Assembly (NCBI GenBank): GCA_023415915.1
Contig: JAEZIZ010000066.1
Coordinates: 1 to 64,000 of the forward strand
From: Bacillota bacterium
GTDB lineage: Bacteria > Bacillota > Clostridia > Christensenellales > SZUA-584
DNA: 64,000 nt
Direction: 5' to 3'
This document shows positions 15,745 through 25,076 of this stretch, piece after piece. Position 1 is the first letter of the stretch. Each line of letters begins with the position of its first letter. A program made the position numbers and the translations under genes. The notes under the pieces were generated by a model, which was given only the letters and a program-made list of their open reading frames with translations, was not told where the DNA came from and did not search any database.

Positions 15745-17757
15745 ATGTCTTCAAATGATTCAATGCTGGATATATATCTGTATGAGAACGTGCAGCTGCT
15801 TGAAAAATTCGAGTCGCTGCTGCTGGAGTGCGATAAAAACGAATCGTTCTCAGCAGATCATGTCGCAGAGATCTTTCGTATACTGCATACGATAAAAGGA
15901 TCGTCCGCGATGATGAACTTTGACAATATTGCGAATCTTTCACACGCGATGGAAGATCTTTTCGGTTATCTTCGCGAGCACAGCACGCGCAAGGAGGATT
16001 ACCGCAAATTAAGCGATCTCGCATTTGAGACGCTTGATACAATAAAAACCGAGATAGCCAAGATTCAGAGCAACAGCATGCCGGACGGAGACCTTTCCGG
16101 TATCATAAGCCGTATTGAAGGATATCTTGGCATACTGACGAACAGAAAGCAGCAGCCTCCCCAACAGGAGGAAGAAAAGCCCGAATATGCATTCGAAGGC
16201 TCGAACGCTGAGGGCGGACGCTGCTACAAAGCTAAAGTCATCTTTGAAAAAGACTCCAGGATGGAAAACATACGCGCGTTCGGCATTGTCAAATCTCTTG
16301 AGGGCATGTGCTCGAATCTTGTTACGGTCCCCAAAGACCTGTTTGAAGAACACAGCGACGATGAGATAGCAGCAAACGGCTTTACATTTTACATAATGTC
16401 GGACAAGCCTAAAGACGCTCTGTACTCCAAGATACGCGAAGCGTTTTTCATACGTAACCTGGAGTTTGAGGAAATGGACGAGCAGGAAGCCCTGTCGGTT
16501 TTCAGCGCGCCCGAAGAAAAAACAAAGTCCCGCAAAGCCGTAGAAAAACAGGCGGATACTCTGGGTACGATAAAACAGAATTACATGAGCGTCAACTTAA
16601 GTAAGCTTGATACGCTTATGGATCTCGTTGGAGAGATAGTCATTACGGAAGCAACCGTGACAAAGAATCCCGAAGTCTGCGCGCTCAAGCTCGAAAGCTT
16701 TGAGAAGGCTTCACGGCAGCTCAGAAAGCTTACAGATGAGTTGCAGGATATCGTCATGTCCATACGCATGGTTCCGGTATCCGCAACGTTCCACAAGATG
16801 GAGCGCATTGTCCGCGACATGTCCGCGAAAGTGGGCAAGAAAGCGAGGCTCACGATAATCGGGGAAGATACGGAACTCGATAAAAACGTTCTTGACAACC
16901 TCTCTGACCCGCTAATGCACATAGTGCGCAACTCTATGGACCACGGTCTCGAGCAAGCCGCCGAGCGCAAGCGCCTTGGCAAAGACCCGGTCGGCGAAAT
17001 AAAGCTGGAAGCGCGTAACACGGGCGGCGACGTAATGATACTTATCTCCGACGACGGACGCGGCCTCGACCGCGAGGCTCTTATAAAAAAAGGCATGGAG
17101 AAAGGCCTGATAAAGAAGCCCGCGGCGGAATTAACCGATAAGGAAGTATATTCGCTTATATTTGCGCCCGGTTTTTCCACGAAGGAAAAGGTCACGGAAT
17201 TTTCCGGCCGCGGCGTAGGTATGGACGTAGTTATGAAAAACATAGAAAAGATAGGCGGTTCGTTATCCGTAAACAGCGAACCCGGCAAGGGCATGACCGT
17301 TCAGATACGCATACCTTTGACGCTCGCCATTATAGACGGCATGCAGGTATCGGTGGGCGGCGAATCGTTCATCATACCGCTTATCAACATACGCGAGTCG
17401 TTCAAGCCCGCCAAAGGCGACGTATTCTCCGACCCGGAAGGCAATGAAATGATATATATCCGCGGGAACTGCTACTCCGTGGTAAGATTGTATAAAATTT
17501 TCGGCATAGACACCAAGGTAACCAATCCCGAAGACGGCATACTGGTTACGGTGGAATCACAGCTCGACACGTACTGCCTGTTTGTGGACGATCTTGTCGG
17601 CGAACATCAGACTGTCGTTAAGCCTATCCCCACCTACATATCCAGAACGCTCGGCGAGATCAAGAGTATCGCAGGATGCACTATACTTGGCGACGGAAGC
17701 ATCAGCCTTATACTTGACCTCAACGGATTACTTCAGCAGAAGAGAATTGCGGTATGA
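15745..17757 (+). CDS. cheA: CheA, chemotaxis histidine kinase
   Basis: Central kinase of chemotaxis. Domains in order: P1 Hpt (about 1-105) with the phospho-His in FRILHTIKGSS; a P2-like CheY/CheB docking region (about 155-255); P3 dimerisation (LDTLMDLVGEIVITEA); P4 ATPase with HIVRNSMDHGLE, SDDGRGLD and GRGVGMDVV; and P5 CheW-like domain to the C-terminus. The frame opens at 15724, but GAAGGGAAACTGGC precedes the ATG at 15745, giving 670 residues. It overlaps the HD-GYP gene by ATGA. Confidence 0.96.
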   Translation: MSSNDSMLDIYLYENVQLLEKFESLLLECDKNESFSADHVAEIFRILHTIKGSSAMMNFDNIANLSHAMEDLFGYLREHSTRKEDYRKLSDLAFETLDTIKTEIAKIQSNSMPDGDLSGIISRIEGYLGILTNRKQQPPQQEEEKPEYAFEGSNAEGGRCYKAKVIFEKDSRMENIRAFGIVKSLEGMCSNLVTVPKDLFEEHSDDEIAANGFTFYIMSDKPKDALYSKIREAFFIRNLEFEEMDEQEALSVFSAPEEKTKSRKAVEKQADTLGTIKQNYMSVNLSKLDTLMDLVGEIVITEATVTKNPEVCALKLESFEKASRQLRKLTDELQDIVMSIRMVPVSATFHKMERIVRDMSAKVGKKARLTIIGEDTELDKNVLDNLSDPLMHIVRNSMDHGLEQAAERKRLGKDPVGEIKLEARNTGGDVMILISDDGRGLDREALIKKGMEKGLIKKPAAELTDKEVYSLIFAPGFSTKEKVTEFSGRGVGMDVVMKNIEKIGGSLSVNSEPGKGMTVQIRIPLTLAIIDGMQVSVGGESFIIPLINIRESFKPAKGDVFSDPEGNEMIYIRGNCYSVVRLYKIFGIDTKVTNPEDGILVTVESQLDTYCLFVDDLVGEHQTVVKPIPTYISRTLGEIKSIAGCTILGDGSISLILDLNGLLQQKRIAV

Positions 17758-18827
17758 GATTTATCCCGGTAAATTACCTGCGCTCAGGACAAAAGGTCGC
17801 CTCGGATCTTATATTGTCTACAAACAGGGTAATGCTGCGCAGAGGCGTTGTGCTTAACACCTCAATAATACACAAGATATCTTCGCTTGGCTTTCAGGGT
17901 GTATATGTCGAAGACGAACTGTCGGAAGGTATTGTAATTGAGGAAGTTATCAGCCACGACCTTAAGGTAAAAACGAAGAAGGAAATAGAATCGCTTTTTA
18001 CCAGCGTTGAGCACAACCGGCCTTCCAGCGTAAAAAAACAGGTAAACTCAATAAGGCCGCTGGTTGAGGATATTGTGAACGAGATCTCGCATAACAGTAA
18101 CGTTATGATAAACGCAATCGATCTTCGCACGTTTGACGATTACACCTACAGCCACAGTTTAAACGTTGCCGTTATTTCCGCAGTTATCGGCACGGCCCTT
18201 AATATGAGCAGGCCCGCGTTAAACGAACTCGCTATGGGAGCTATAATACACGACGTGGGCAAGATGTTTATCGACAAGGATATACTTAATAAATCTGCCA
18301 AGCTTACGGCTGAGGAATTTGAAGTTATTAAAACACATAGTGAATTAGGTTACAGATACCTATGCGATTATTTCGACATTTCGGAAGATTCGAAGATCGC
18401 ATCGCTGCAGCACCATGAAAAATATGACGGCTCCGGATACCCAGGCGGCATCTCGGGGAAAGAAATACACAAATACAGCCGCATAGTTTGCTTGGCCGAC
18501 GTTTACGACGCATTAATGTCCGACCGCCCGTACCGCAAGGCCATGCCCCCTTCCGAGGTTATTGAGTATATAATGGGCGGGTACAACACTATGTTTGACC
18601 CCGAGGCAGTTTCGGCGCTGACAAGGAAGATAGCGCCCTACCCTGTCGGCACGTGTTTGAGGCTCAGCACGGGTCAGATAGGTATCGTAGTACAGAATAA
18701 CGAATCGGCCAGCCTCCGTCCAGTGGTAAAACTTATCGTCAAGGGCAAGCCCACCAACCGCTACATCGATCTTTCCAGCGATCGCGAAGCCCTTAACATC
18801 ACAGTCCAAGAAGTTATAAACAGCTGA
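17754..18827 (+). CDS. HD-GYP domain phosphodiesterase (c-di-GMP)
   Basis: A 357-residue protein with an N-terminal region of about 115 residues (beta-rich, then helical) and a C-terminal HD-GYP domain. Visible motifs: HSLNVAV, IIHDVGKMFIDKDIL, the His of KTHSELGY, and HHEKYDGSGYPGGI. These residues normally bind the metal centre and hydrolyse cyclic di-GMP. Co-translation with cheA (ATGA overlap) suggests c-di-GMP control of motility. The last ~85 bp of the gene and ~80 bp downstream are repeated at 32446-32609. Confidence 0.93.
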   Translation: MRFIPVNYLRSGQKVASDLILSTNRVMLRRGVVLNTSIIHKISSLGFQGVYVEDELSEGIVIEEVISHDLKVKTKKEIESLFTSVEHNRPSSVKKQVNSIRPLVEDIVNEISHNSNVMINAIDLRTFDDYTYSHSLNVAVISAVIGTALNMSRPALNELAMGAIIHDVGKMFIDKDILNKSAKLTAEEFEVIKTHSELGYRYLCDYFDISEDSKIASLQHHEKYDGSGYPGGISGKEIHKYSRIVCLADVYDALMSDRPYRKAMPPSEVIEYIMGGYNTMFDPEAVSALTRKIAPYPVGTCLRLSTGQIGIVVQNNESASLRPVVKLIVKGKPTNRYIDLSSDREALNITVQEVINS

Positions 18828-18910
18828 CATTTGTTACGCTTTTATTTGTTTTCTTTATTTATCCAATAAAATATAAGTATTTTACGACAGTCATATTATA
18901 AAAAACGTTT
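18743..18910 (+). repeat. Direct repeat copy A (3' end of HD-GYP gene plus downstream DNA)
   Basis: This stretch aligns without large gaps to 32446-32609, in the same orientation, at an eye-estimated identity somewhat under 90%. Shared landmarks are GATCGCGAAGCCCTTAACAT, AAACAGCTGACATTTGTTAC and the final AACGTTTAA. The two copies bracket the 13.5-kb catabolic module. Divergence between them shows that the duplication is not recent. Confidence 0.88.
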
Positions 18911-18933
18911 AACGTAAAATTTAAATTGTTAGC

Positions 18934-18972
18934 AAAAAAGGCAGGCTTCTTAATCATGAAAACCTGCCTTTA
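18934..18972 (-). terminator. Rho-independent terminator of the catabolic operon
   Basis: Minus strand AAAGGCAGG and CCTGCCTTT form a 9-bp stem around a 17-nt loop and run into TTTTTTGC. It faces leftward, about 190 nt beyond the last gene (transketolase C-subunit). The remaining gap DNA between 18911 and 19164 shows nothing else recognisable. Confidence 0.75.
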
Positions 18973-19164
18973 AACACTTTCCCGCCACACCCATAATCTG
19001 AATCCATCACACCTTCCCAGCGATCAGGCATAGGGTTTTTTGTACTTAGAATAATACTTTTTTATCGCCTTTTCCTAAATTCCGCAAAGTACGCTTGCAT
19101 CCATTTGTCGTAAAAGAATTCGGAACAAGCGAAAAATCGTTTCATCTTTCCTCTCTAACAGCCT

Positions 19165-20100
19165 TTATTTACGTGAAACTGTTTCCTTCACTGTCTTAAT
19201 TATAGAATCTGCATCCAATCCATAAGCCTTCAGCAGAGTTTTATACGGTCCGCATTCTCCATGTGTATCCTGTATACCCACAAAACCCATCGGAACAACA
19301 GCCGCGTTCACGCAAAGCGTCTCCGCTACCGCGCCTCCCAGGCCGCCGATGACGGAATGTTCCTCAGCCGATATGATAGCCCCTGTCTCTTTTGCACATC
19401 TTAATATCAACTGCGTATCCAGCGGCTTTATGCAGAACATATCTACCACGCGCACAGAAATACCTTCTTTTTCAAGCTGCTCTGCCGCAGCCACCGCTGT
19501 GCTTACCATCAGGCCGCAGGCGATAATTGTCGCGTCTTTACCTTCGCGCACAACAATGCCTTTTCCGTCTGTGAACTGTGTGCCTTCGCTATACAAATCG
19601 GGCATGCTGTCGCGTGATAACCGTATATACATCGGGTTTGGATCTTCGATCGCATTCTTTACCAGCCAGTCAGTTAATACTACGTCGCTTGCCACATACA
19701 CTTTGTAATTCGGCAGCGAACGCATAATGGCTATATCCTCCACCGAATGGTGGCTGGGACCGTCAAATGCATCAGACAGCCCGCCGTAAGCGCCGGCCAT
19801 TTTGACCGGTATATGGGAATATGAACCGAAAGCTCGTGCGGATATCAGTCCTATGCTGGTGATAAATACCGCAAACGTATTCACGAACGGGATCTTGCCA
19901 ACAGTGGCCAGGCCCGCTGCCATACTCATCATGTTTGCTTCCGCGATGCCAACGTTGAAAAACCTTTCGGGGAACCGGTTTCCAAAGAGACACGATTTTG
20001 TGGAACTCGATACGTCAGCATCGAGTACAACAACGTTTTGGTTATTTTCACCGTATTTTACAAGCGCCTCGCCGTATGCCTGCCGGATTTCTTTGCCCAT
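19165..20100 (-). CDS. Transketolase-like, C-terminal subunit
   Basis: Pyrimidine-binding half of a two-subunit thiamine-diphosphate transketolase (311 residues). The catalytic Glu lies in NVGIAEANMMSMAAGLA; GAYGGLSDAFDGPSHHSVEDIA and the C-terminal domain (EEHSVIGGLGGAVAE) follow family pattern. Its ATG shares one base with the stop of the N-terminal subunit (TGATG), so the split is a normal two-gene arrangement and not a frameshift. The usual chemistry is transfer of a two-carbon ketol unit between sugars; the donor here is unknown. Last gene of the module. Confidence 0.93.
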   Translation of the reverse strand: MGKEIRQAYGEALVKYGENNQNVVVLDADVSSSTKSCLFGNRFPERFFNVGIAEANMMSMAAGLATVGKIPFVNTFAVFITSIGLISARAFGSYSHIPVKMAGAYGGLSDAFDGPSHHSVEDIAIMRSLPNYKVYVASDVVLTDWLVKNAIEDPNPMYIRLSRDSMPDLYSEGTQFTDGKGIVVREGKDATIIACGLMVSTAVAAAEQLEKEGISVRVVDMFCIKPLDTQLILRCAKETGAIISAEEHSVIGGLGGAVAETLCVNAAVVPMGFVGIQDTHGECGPYKTLLKAYGLDADSIIKTVKETVSRK

Positions 20101-20930
20101 CAGTTCGTACCTCCCAGTTCTGCAATGGCTTTATGATATTCTTCTTCACCTATGGGTTTGCCATGCCAAGTATTCTTGCCTTCCATAAACGATACGCCCT
20201 TGCCTTTGACCGTATGGGCCAGTATCATTACCGGTTTGCCCTTGATTTTGCGCGCTTCGTCCAGAGTCTCGGAGAGCGCAGCTACATCGTGCCCGTCGCA
20301 TTCCAGGCAATGCCATCCGAAGCTTTCGAATTTGGCGCGAACATCACCCAAAGGCATAATGTCTTCGTTGGTGCCGTCCAGCTGCACGCCATTCCAGTCA
20401 AGTATCGCGCAAAGGTTGTCCGCTTTGTATTTGGCGGCGCACATACATGCCTCCCAGACGGTGCCTTCGTTGATCTCGCCATCCCCGAGGATAGCGTATA
20501 CGCGCGCCTTGGAATTATCCATCTTCAAACCCAGAGCCATGCCGAGGGATGCGGAAAGCCCTATACCCAGCGGCCCTGTGGAAAGCTCCACACCCGGAGT
20601 ATCCAAGCAGGGATGGCCTTGCAGGCGGGTGTTGAAATCACGAAGCGTTTCGATTTCTTCTTTTGGGAAGAAGCCTTTTTCCGCCAGCGCCAGATAAAGC
20701 ATGGGCGCTGCATGCCCTTTGCAGAGCACAACGCGGTCACGGTCTTTCATTCCGGGGTTTTTAGGATCTACGTTGACCTCTTTGAAATACAGCGTGGTGA
20801 TTATTTCACAAACGGAGAGCGACCCACCCGGATGGCCCGTCTGCTTGGAGTAAAGCGTCTTTATAAGAGCCCTCCGAAATTGTGCGCAAAGGGATTCCAT
20901 CTTCTTTTTTTCTTCAATCGTTAATGCCAT
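20100..20930 (-). CDS. Transketolase-like, N-terminal subunit
   Basis: Diphosphate-binding half of the split transketolase (276 residues from the chosen start). Motifs: TGHPGGSLSVCEI, the His of CKGHAAPMLY, and the thiamine-diphosphate motif GDGEINEGTVWEA. The frame is open six codons further upstream, but GGAGGTAATT precedes the ATG at 20930. Two-subunit transketolases in Bacillota often act in dedicated sugar pathways rather than the central pentose phosphate pathway (established for a few, for example apulose degradation). Confidence 0.93.
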   Translation of the reverse strand: MALTIEEKKKMESLCAQFRRALIKTLYSKQTGHPGGSLSVCEIITTLYFKEVNVDPKNPGMKDRDRVVLCKGHAAPMLYLALAEKGFFPKEEIETLRDFNTRLQGHPCLDTPGVELSTGPLGIGLSASLGMALGLKMDNSKARVYAILGDGEINEGTVWEACMCAAKYKADNLCAILDWNGVQLDGTNEDIMPLGDVRAKFESFGWHCLECDGHDVAALSETLDEARKIKGKPVMILAHTVKGKGVSFMEGKNTWHGKPIGEEEYHKAIAELGGTN

Positions 20931-20947
20931 AATTACCTCCGTAAGCA

Positions 20948-21907
20948 CTACTTACTTACAACGTTTATTGGATTGCCTTTCAGGAAAGCTGCCAGATTTT
21001 CCACGGCAATATCCATCAGGCGCTGACGGCTCTCTTTTGACGCCCAGCTAATGTGCGGAGTGATAATACAATTCTTCGCCTTGAGAAGCGGATTATCGCC
21101 TTTGATGGGTTCGGTGGAAACGACATCCAGACCGGCAGCGTAAACTTTGCCGCTGTTCAGCGCATCCGCCAGATCCTGCTCTACTATAAGCGGTCCGCGG
21201 CTGTTGTTGATAATAATAACGCCGTCCTTCATCTTTGCTATACTGGCTTTATTGATAATGCCTTGCGTTTCCGGGAAAAGAGGGCAATGCAGCGCAATCA
21301 CGTCGGATGTTTTAAGAATCGTTTCCATATCAACGTATTGCGCAATCACCTTGCCTGTATCCGAAACGAAGGTATCATACGCGATAACCTTCATGCCCAA
21401 CGCCTTGGCGATCCTGCCCGTGGCCTGGCCGATACGACCGAAGCCGATAATGCCCATGGTTTTATCCGCGAGCTCTATGAGCGGGTAATCCCAGAAACAC
21501 CAGTCAGCATTGCTTTCCCAGCGTCCTGCGTGTACCGCTTCGTTATGGTGCCCTATGTGATGACATATTTCCAGCAGCAATGCAATTGCAAACTGGCCGA
21601 CAGCCGCCGTGCCGTAAGCGGGGATGTTGGTTACTGTAATACCCTTTTCCTTTGCCGCATCTACATCCACAACGTTATAGCCTGTGGCCAGTACGCCGAT
21701 GAATCTAACGTTGGCGCAGGCATCAAGAGTAGCTCTGCTTATCGGTGTTTTGTTCGTATAGATCACGTCTGCGTCGCCGATGCGCTCTATGATCTTATCG
21801 GCAGGCGTGCGGTCATAGACTTTTAGTGTGCCCAGCGCTTCCAAGCCCGACCAGCTTAAATCGCCCGGGTTTTCTGTATACCCGTCCAATACAACTATTT
21901 TTGTCAT
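20948..21907 (-). CDS. D-2-hydroxyacid dehydrogenase (glycerate/hydroxypyruvate reductase-like)
   Basis: NAD-dependent oxidoreductase of about 319 residues. The Rossmann motif is GIIGFGRIGQATGRIA; the catalytic Arg is in NNSRGPLIVE, the Glu in VVSTEPI and the His in ITPHISWAS. The best start is the ATG at 21907, preceded by AGGGAG; the open frame runs 12 codons further and overlaps the upstream gene. It would interconvert a 2-keto acid and a D-2-hydroxy acid; the substrate in this module is not evident. Confidence 0.92.
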   Translation of the reverse strand: MTKIVVLDGYTENPGDLSWSGLEALGTLKVYDRTPADKIIERIGDADVIYTNKTPISRATLDACANVRFIGVLATGYNVVDVDAAKEKGITVTNIPAYGTAAVGQFAIALLLEICHHIGHHNEAVHAGRWESNADWCFWDYPLIELADKTMGIIGFGRIGQATGRIAKALGMKVIAYDTFVSDTGKVIAQYVDMETILKTSDVIALHCPLFPETQGIINKASIAKMKDGVIIINNSRGPLIVEQDLADALNSGKVYAAGLDVVSTEPIKGDNPLLKAKNCIITPHISWASKESRQRLMDIAVENLAAFLKGNPINVVSK

Positions 21908-21921
21908 TCCGCTTTCTCCCT

Positions 21922-22818
21922 TCAGTCTTCCAATAATGCCCATGCGCGGTTGATTACGCGCTTGGTGTTCGCCATAATGATATCTTCGTCTTCATCTTTC
22001 CAGGGCTTTACCTCGAAAGACAATACATAAGGATCTTCGGCATTAAAGAAGCCTTCCTGCTTAAGCACACGGAAAAAATCCAGAAGCTCTGGAACACAGT
22101 TGGCGCTTTCCGGGAAACCGAAACGCGGATGCATATCGCCATAAGCTTCGCAGCCCTTTTTGACTACAGCATTGCCGATATGGAAATGCGTGATGTAGGG
22201 ACGCAGCGTCTGTACAACAAATTTGCTGGTCTCGTAAGTGGTAGGAAAGTGGCTCAAATCCACTAACAAGCCGAAGTTATTATGCGTCGTGCGCATATCT
22301 GCCGCAAACTTCGCGGCATAGGGCGCAGGCCCCAGCAAAGCTGCTTTATCCATATCGAAATCGAATACTTCTATCTCAACCATAAAGCCTTTTGTAGCCG
22401 CATAGCTGCAGACATTGCGCGTCGTTTTTAGAAGCTGAGCATACGCCTGATCTTTGGTATCCTTTTCCCATTTGCCGGCTAAAAATGCAATGCCCTTGGC
22501 TCCCAGGTATTCTGCCTCATCGATTGCTTCAATCAAAGTAGCTTCGGCTTTTTTACGGCCTTCCTCATCGATGTCATTGGGGTTTAATTTAGGGCCTAAA
22601 AGTCTGGGCTGCGCGCCGTAACATACCTTGAGCCCCGATTGATCCAGCAACGTTTTGACGGCCGCGCGGGTCTCGTCGTCCGCAACTTTTGTAACCTCCA
22701 CAGCGTCAAAGAAATCATCGCTTGCAATAGCCTTTAAAGAGCTTAATAGATCTCTCTTGGGATGACTCATCCACTGGATTGTACCTATTTTGAAATATTT
22801 GTGTATACTTTCTCTCAT
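21922..22818 (-). CDS. Sugar phosphate isomerase/epimerase family (TIM barrel)
   Basis: A 298-residue xylose-isomerase-like TIM-barrel protein. Visible are typical metal-ligand strands: VEIEVFDFDMD, LLVDLSHFPTTYET with Asp and His, THFHIGNAV, and a late SFEVKPW with Glu. Members isomerise or epimerise keto-sugars or sugar acids. A good ribosome site (AAAGGATGTATAGAT) precedes the ATG. The next gene's start is 15 nt downstream. Confidence 0.85.
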   Translation of the reverse strand: MRESIHKYFKIGTIQWMSHPKRDLLSSLKAIASDDFFDAVEVTKVADDETRAAVKTLLDQSGLKVCYGAQPRLLGPKLNPNDIDEEGRKKAEATLIEAIDEAEYLGAKGIAFLAGKWEKDTKDQAYAQLLKTTRNVCSYAATKGFMVEIEVFDFDMDKAALLGPAPYAAKFAADMRTTHNNFGLLVDLSHFPTTYETSKFVVQTLRPYITHFHIGNAVVKKGCEAYGDMHPRFGFPESANCVPELLDFFRVLKQEGFFNAEDPYVLSFEVKPWKDEDEDIIMANTKRVINRAWALLED

Positions 22819-22838
22819 ATCTATACATCCTTTCTTTA

Positions 22839-23858
22839 TTATTTCATTGTAACCATGACTTTCATATAGTCATCCGGATGTTCATCAATAAATTTAAACG
22901 CTTCCGCCAGTTGAACGACGGGATAATGCTGTGTGGCAAATCCGTCAAGGTTTATACTTCCGTCTTTTACGCCATTTATAGCGTCGGCGAAATCCTCGCG
23001 CACATACATCATATGTCCGATCAGGCTGATCTCCTGGCGCTGAAGAACCGGAAGCTCAATCTCAACAGGTACTTTATAGTTGCCTGTGATGATGATTTTG
23101 GAACTGGGCCGCGCAGCCGCAAGTATGGAGAGCAGCGCCCCGCGTGTGGCGGCGCAGTCAATGATTACATCCGCTTTGTCCGCGCCGAAGTTTTCTAAAA
23201 TCACATCTTTCAGCTCTCTGCCCGTGGTATTCACGCAATATTTGATACCGCATTGGGCCGCGTAATCAAGCTTTTTTTGTTTTACGTCAGTTACCATTAC
23301 TGCCTTTGCGCCCAGCGCTTTCGCTGCCTGCGCCGTTAAATTACCTATCGTGCCCGCGCCGACTACCAATACTTTTTTGCCGTGTACATCTCCCGCGCGT
23401 TTTACCGCGCCGAACCCTACCGCCAGCGGTTCTATCAGCGCCGTCTGATCATTGTCAAGGCCGCCGCAATGATGCAGATACTTGGCCTTTACAGCCGCAT
23501 ATTCTGCAGCAAAGCCCGAGAGGTGCACTCCCATCACCCTTAATTTCTCGCAAACGTTGAATCTTCCGGAGCGGCAGGAATAGCATTCACCGCAATATAC
23601 CTGCGGTTCGACCGTCACCTGATCCCCCACGGCGTAACCTTTTACGCCTTCTCCCACTTCCGCCACAGTCGCCGCTACTTCATGCCCGATGATTACCGGG
23701 AAAGTCATGTACTTATGCAATCCGTGGTACATCTGTATATCGGAGCCGCAGATACCGAAATTGCTTATCTTCAAAAGCACTTCGCCTTCGGCCGGAAGCG
23801 GTACAGTAACATCCTCATCAATTAACGTATAGGGAGCAGTTAAAATATATTGCTTCAT
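22839..23858 (-). CDS. Zinc-dependent alcohol/polyol dehydrogenase (MDR family), first paralogue
   Basis: Medium-chain dehydrogenase of 339 residues. Catalytic zinc ligands are in CGSDIQMYHG and GHEVAA; the structural zinc loop is CGECYSCRSGRFNVC; the cofactor motif is VVGAGTIGNLTAQAAK. The sequence is of the sorbitol/galactitol dehydrogenase type. Sits 14 nt downstream of a second MDR gene that is clearly diverged, so the pair may oxidise successive intermediates. Confidence 0.92.
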   Translation of the reverse strand: MKQYILTAPYTLIDEDVTVPLPAEGEVLLKISNFGICGSDIQMYHGLHKYMTFPVIIGHEVAATVAEVGEGVKGYAVGDQVTVEPQVYCGECYSCRSGRFNVCEKLRVMGVHLSGFAAEYAAVKAKYLHHCGGLDNDQTALIEPLAVGFGAVKRAGDVHGKKVLVVGAGTIGNLTAQAAKALGAKAVMVTDVKQKKLDYAAQCGIKYCVNTTGRELKDVILENFGADKADVIIDCAATRGALLSILAAARPSSKIIITGNYKVPVEIELPVLQRQEISLIGHMMYVREDFADAINGVKDGSINLDGFATQHYPVVQLAEAFKFIDEHPDDYMKVMVTMK

Positions 23859-23872
23859 ATTGTCTTAGTCCT

Positions 23873-24910
23873 TCAATCTACCGGCAGCAGGAATATCTTC
23901 CCGCAATCCTTGCTTTCAAACAGCCTGAACGCTTCTTCCCATTGGGTGATGGGGAATTTATGAGTCACAAGCGGCTCCAGATTTACTTTCTTGCTGCCCT
24001 GCAGCTTCAGCGCCAGACACCAGTTTGCTTTTCGCGATCCTATAGACCCGGAAAAATGCATTTCTTTATAGTTGATGGCTTCGATATCAAATTCGATTTT
24101 CTTCCCCGTCAGTCCGATCTGCGAAAAATATCCGCGTTTCTTCACAAGCCTCAACGCCGTGTTGATGGCCGGAGCCGCACCGGAACATTCAAGTACGACA
24201 TCGGGGCCATAGCCGCCTGTTAGATCCATCAATACCTTGGTAATATCCTCCTGTTGAATATTTACCGTGTAATCCGCGCCGAGTTTTTTAGCCAGTGCCA
24301 GCCTTTCGGTATCGATATTGGTGCCCGATACCACGACCCTCGCGCCATGGGCTTTGGCAAGCTGCGCCGCCATCAGGCCGATGGAGCCGGGGCCAGAAAC
24401 CAGTACAACATCCTCGGGGTTAATCCTGGTCAGATCCTCCACCGCGTGCACCACACAGGCCAGGGGTTCCGTCATAGCCGCGGCTGTAAAGCTCACGCCT
24501 TCAGGTATAAGATGGATACGCCCTTCGGGTACTACCGTATATTTTGTGAATACGCCATTGTACCAATAACCCAGCGTCTTTCTTTCCACACAGAGGTTAT
24601 ACCAGCCCTCACGGCAGAAATCACATTTGCCGCAATAATGGTAGGCTGTTTCGGAAACCACACGGTCTCCGGGTTTGAACGCCTCTACGCCTTCGCCTAC
24701 TTCCACAACCACTCCGGATGCTTCATGCCCGATGGTGACCGGCGGGCGTACCGGAATAGCGATATCGCTATGATAAATATGCAGATCTGAACCGCAGATG
24801 CCAGCTTCCATTATCTGAATTTTTACCTGTCCCCTGCCGGCGGACGGTTCTTCAACATCCCTTATTTCCAAGTTGCCCGGCCCTGCCGCGTATTTAACCA
24901 ATGCTTTCAT
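23873..24910 (-). CDS. Zinc-dependent alcohol/polyol dehydrogenase (MDR family), second paralogue
   Basis: A 345-residue medium-chain dehydrogenase with CGSDLHIYHS and GHEASG (catalytic zinc), CGKCDFCREGWYNLC (structural zinc) and VSGPGSIGLMAAQLAKA (NAD(P)). It resembles sorbitol or threonine dehydrogenases; the substrate cannot be read from sequence. No strong ribosome site is visible just before the ATG. A 166-bp gap without recognised features separates it from the cyclase gene upstream. Confidence 0.92.
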   Translation of the reverse strand: MKALVKYAAGPGNLEIRDVEEPSAGRGQVKIQIMEAGICGSDLHIYHSDIAIPVRPPVTIGHEASGVVVEVGEGVEAFKPGDRVVSETAYHYCGKCDFCREGWYNLCVERKTLGYWYNGVFTKYTVVPEGRIHLIPEGVSFTAAAMTEPLACVVHAVEDLTRINPEDVVLVSGPGSIGLMAAQLAKAHGARVVVSGTNIDTERLALAKKLGADYTVNIQQEDITKVLMDLTGGYGPDVVLECSGAAPAINTALRLVKKRGYFSQIGLTGKKIEFDIEAINYKEMHFSGSIGSRKANWCLALKLQGSKKVNLEPLVTHKFPITQWEEAFRLFESKDCGKIFLLPVD

Positions 24911-25076
24911 AGAATATCACACAAAAAATGTGCTTTCTCCTCCCGATAAATTTCATTAACACCGCTCCACGGATAACCTCCGTCAAACATCGGTGGCTCT
25001 ACTGTGCAGCTTAATATCTGCCGGGGCCGCCGTTAACATTTAATCATAATAAAAGATAAACCTTTTTTCTTACGCA

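Noticed and set aside
20100..20930. Split transketolase as a frameshifted single gene
   Set aside because: The two halves overlap as TGATG, each is complete at its domain boundary, and two-subunit transketolases are a normal form in Bacillota.
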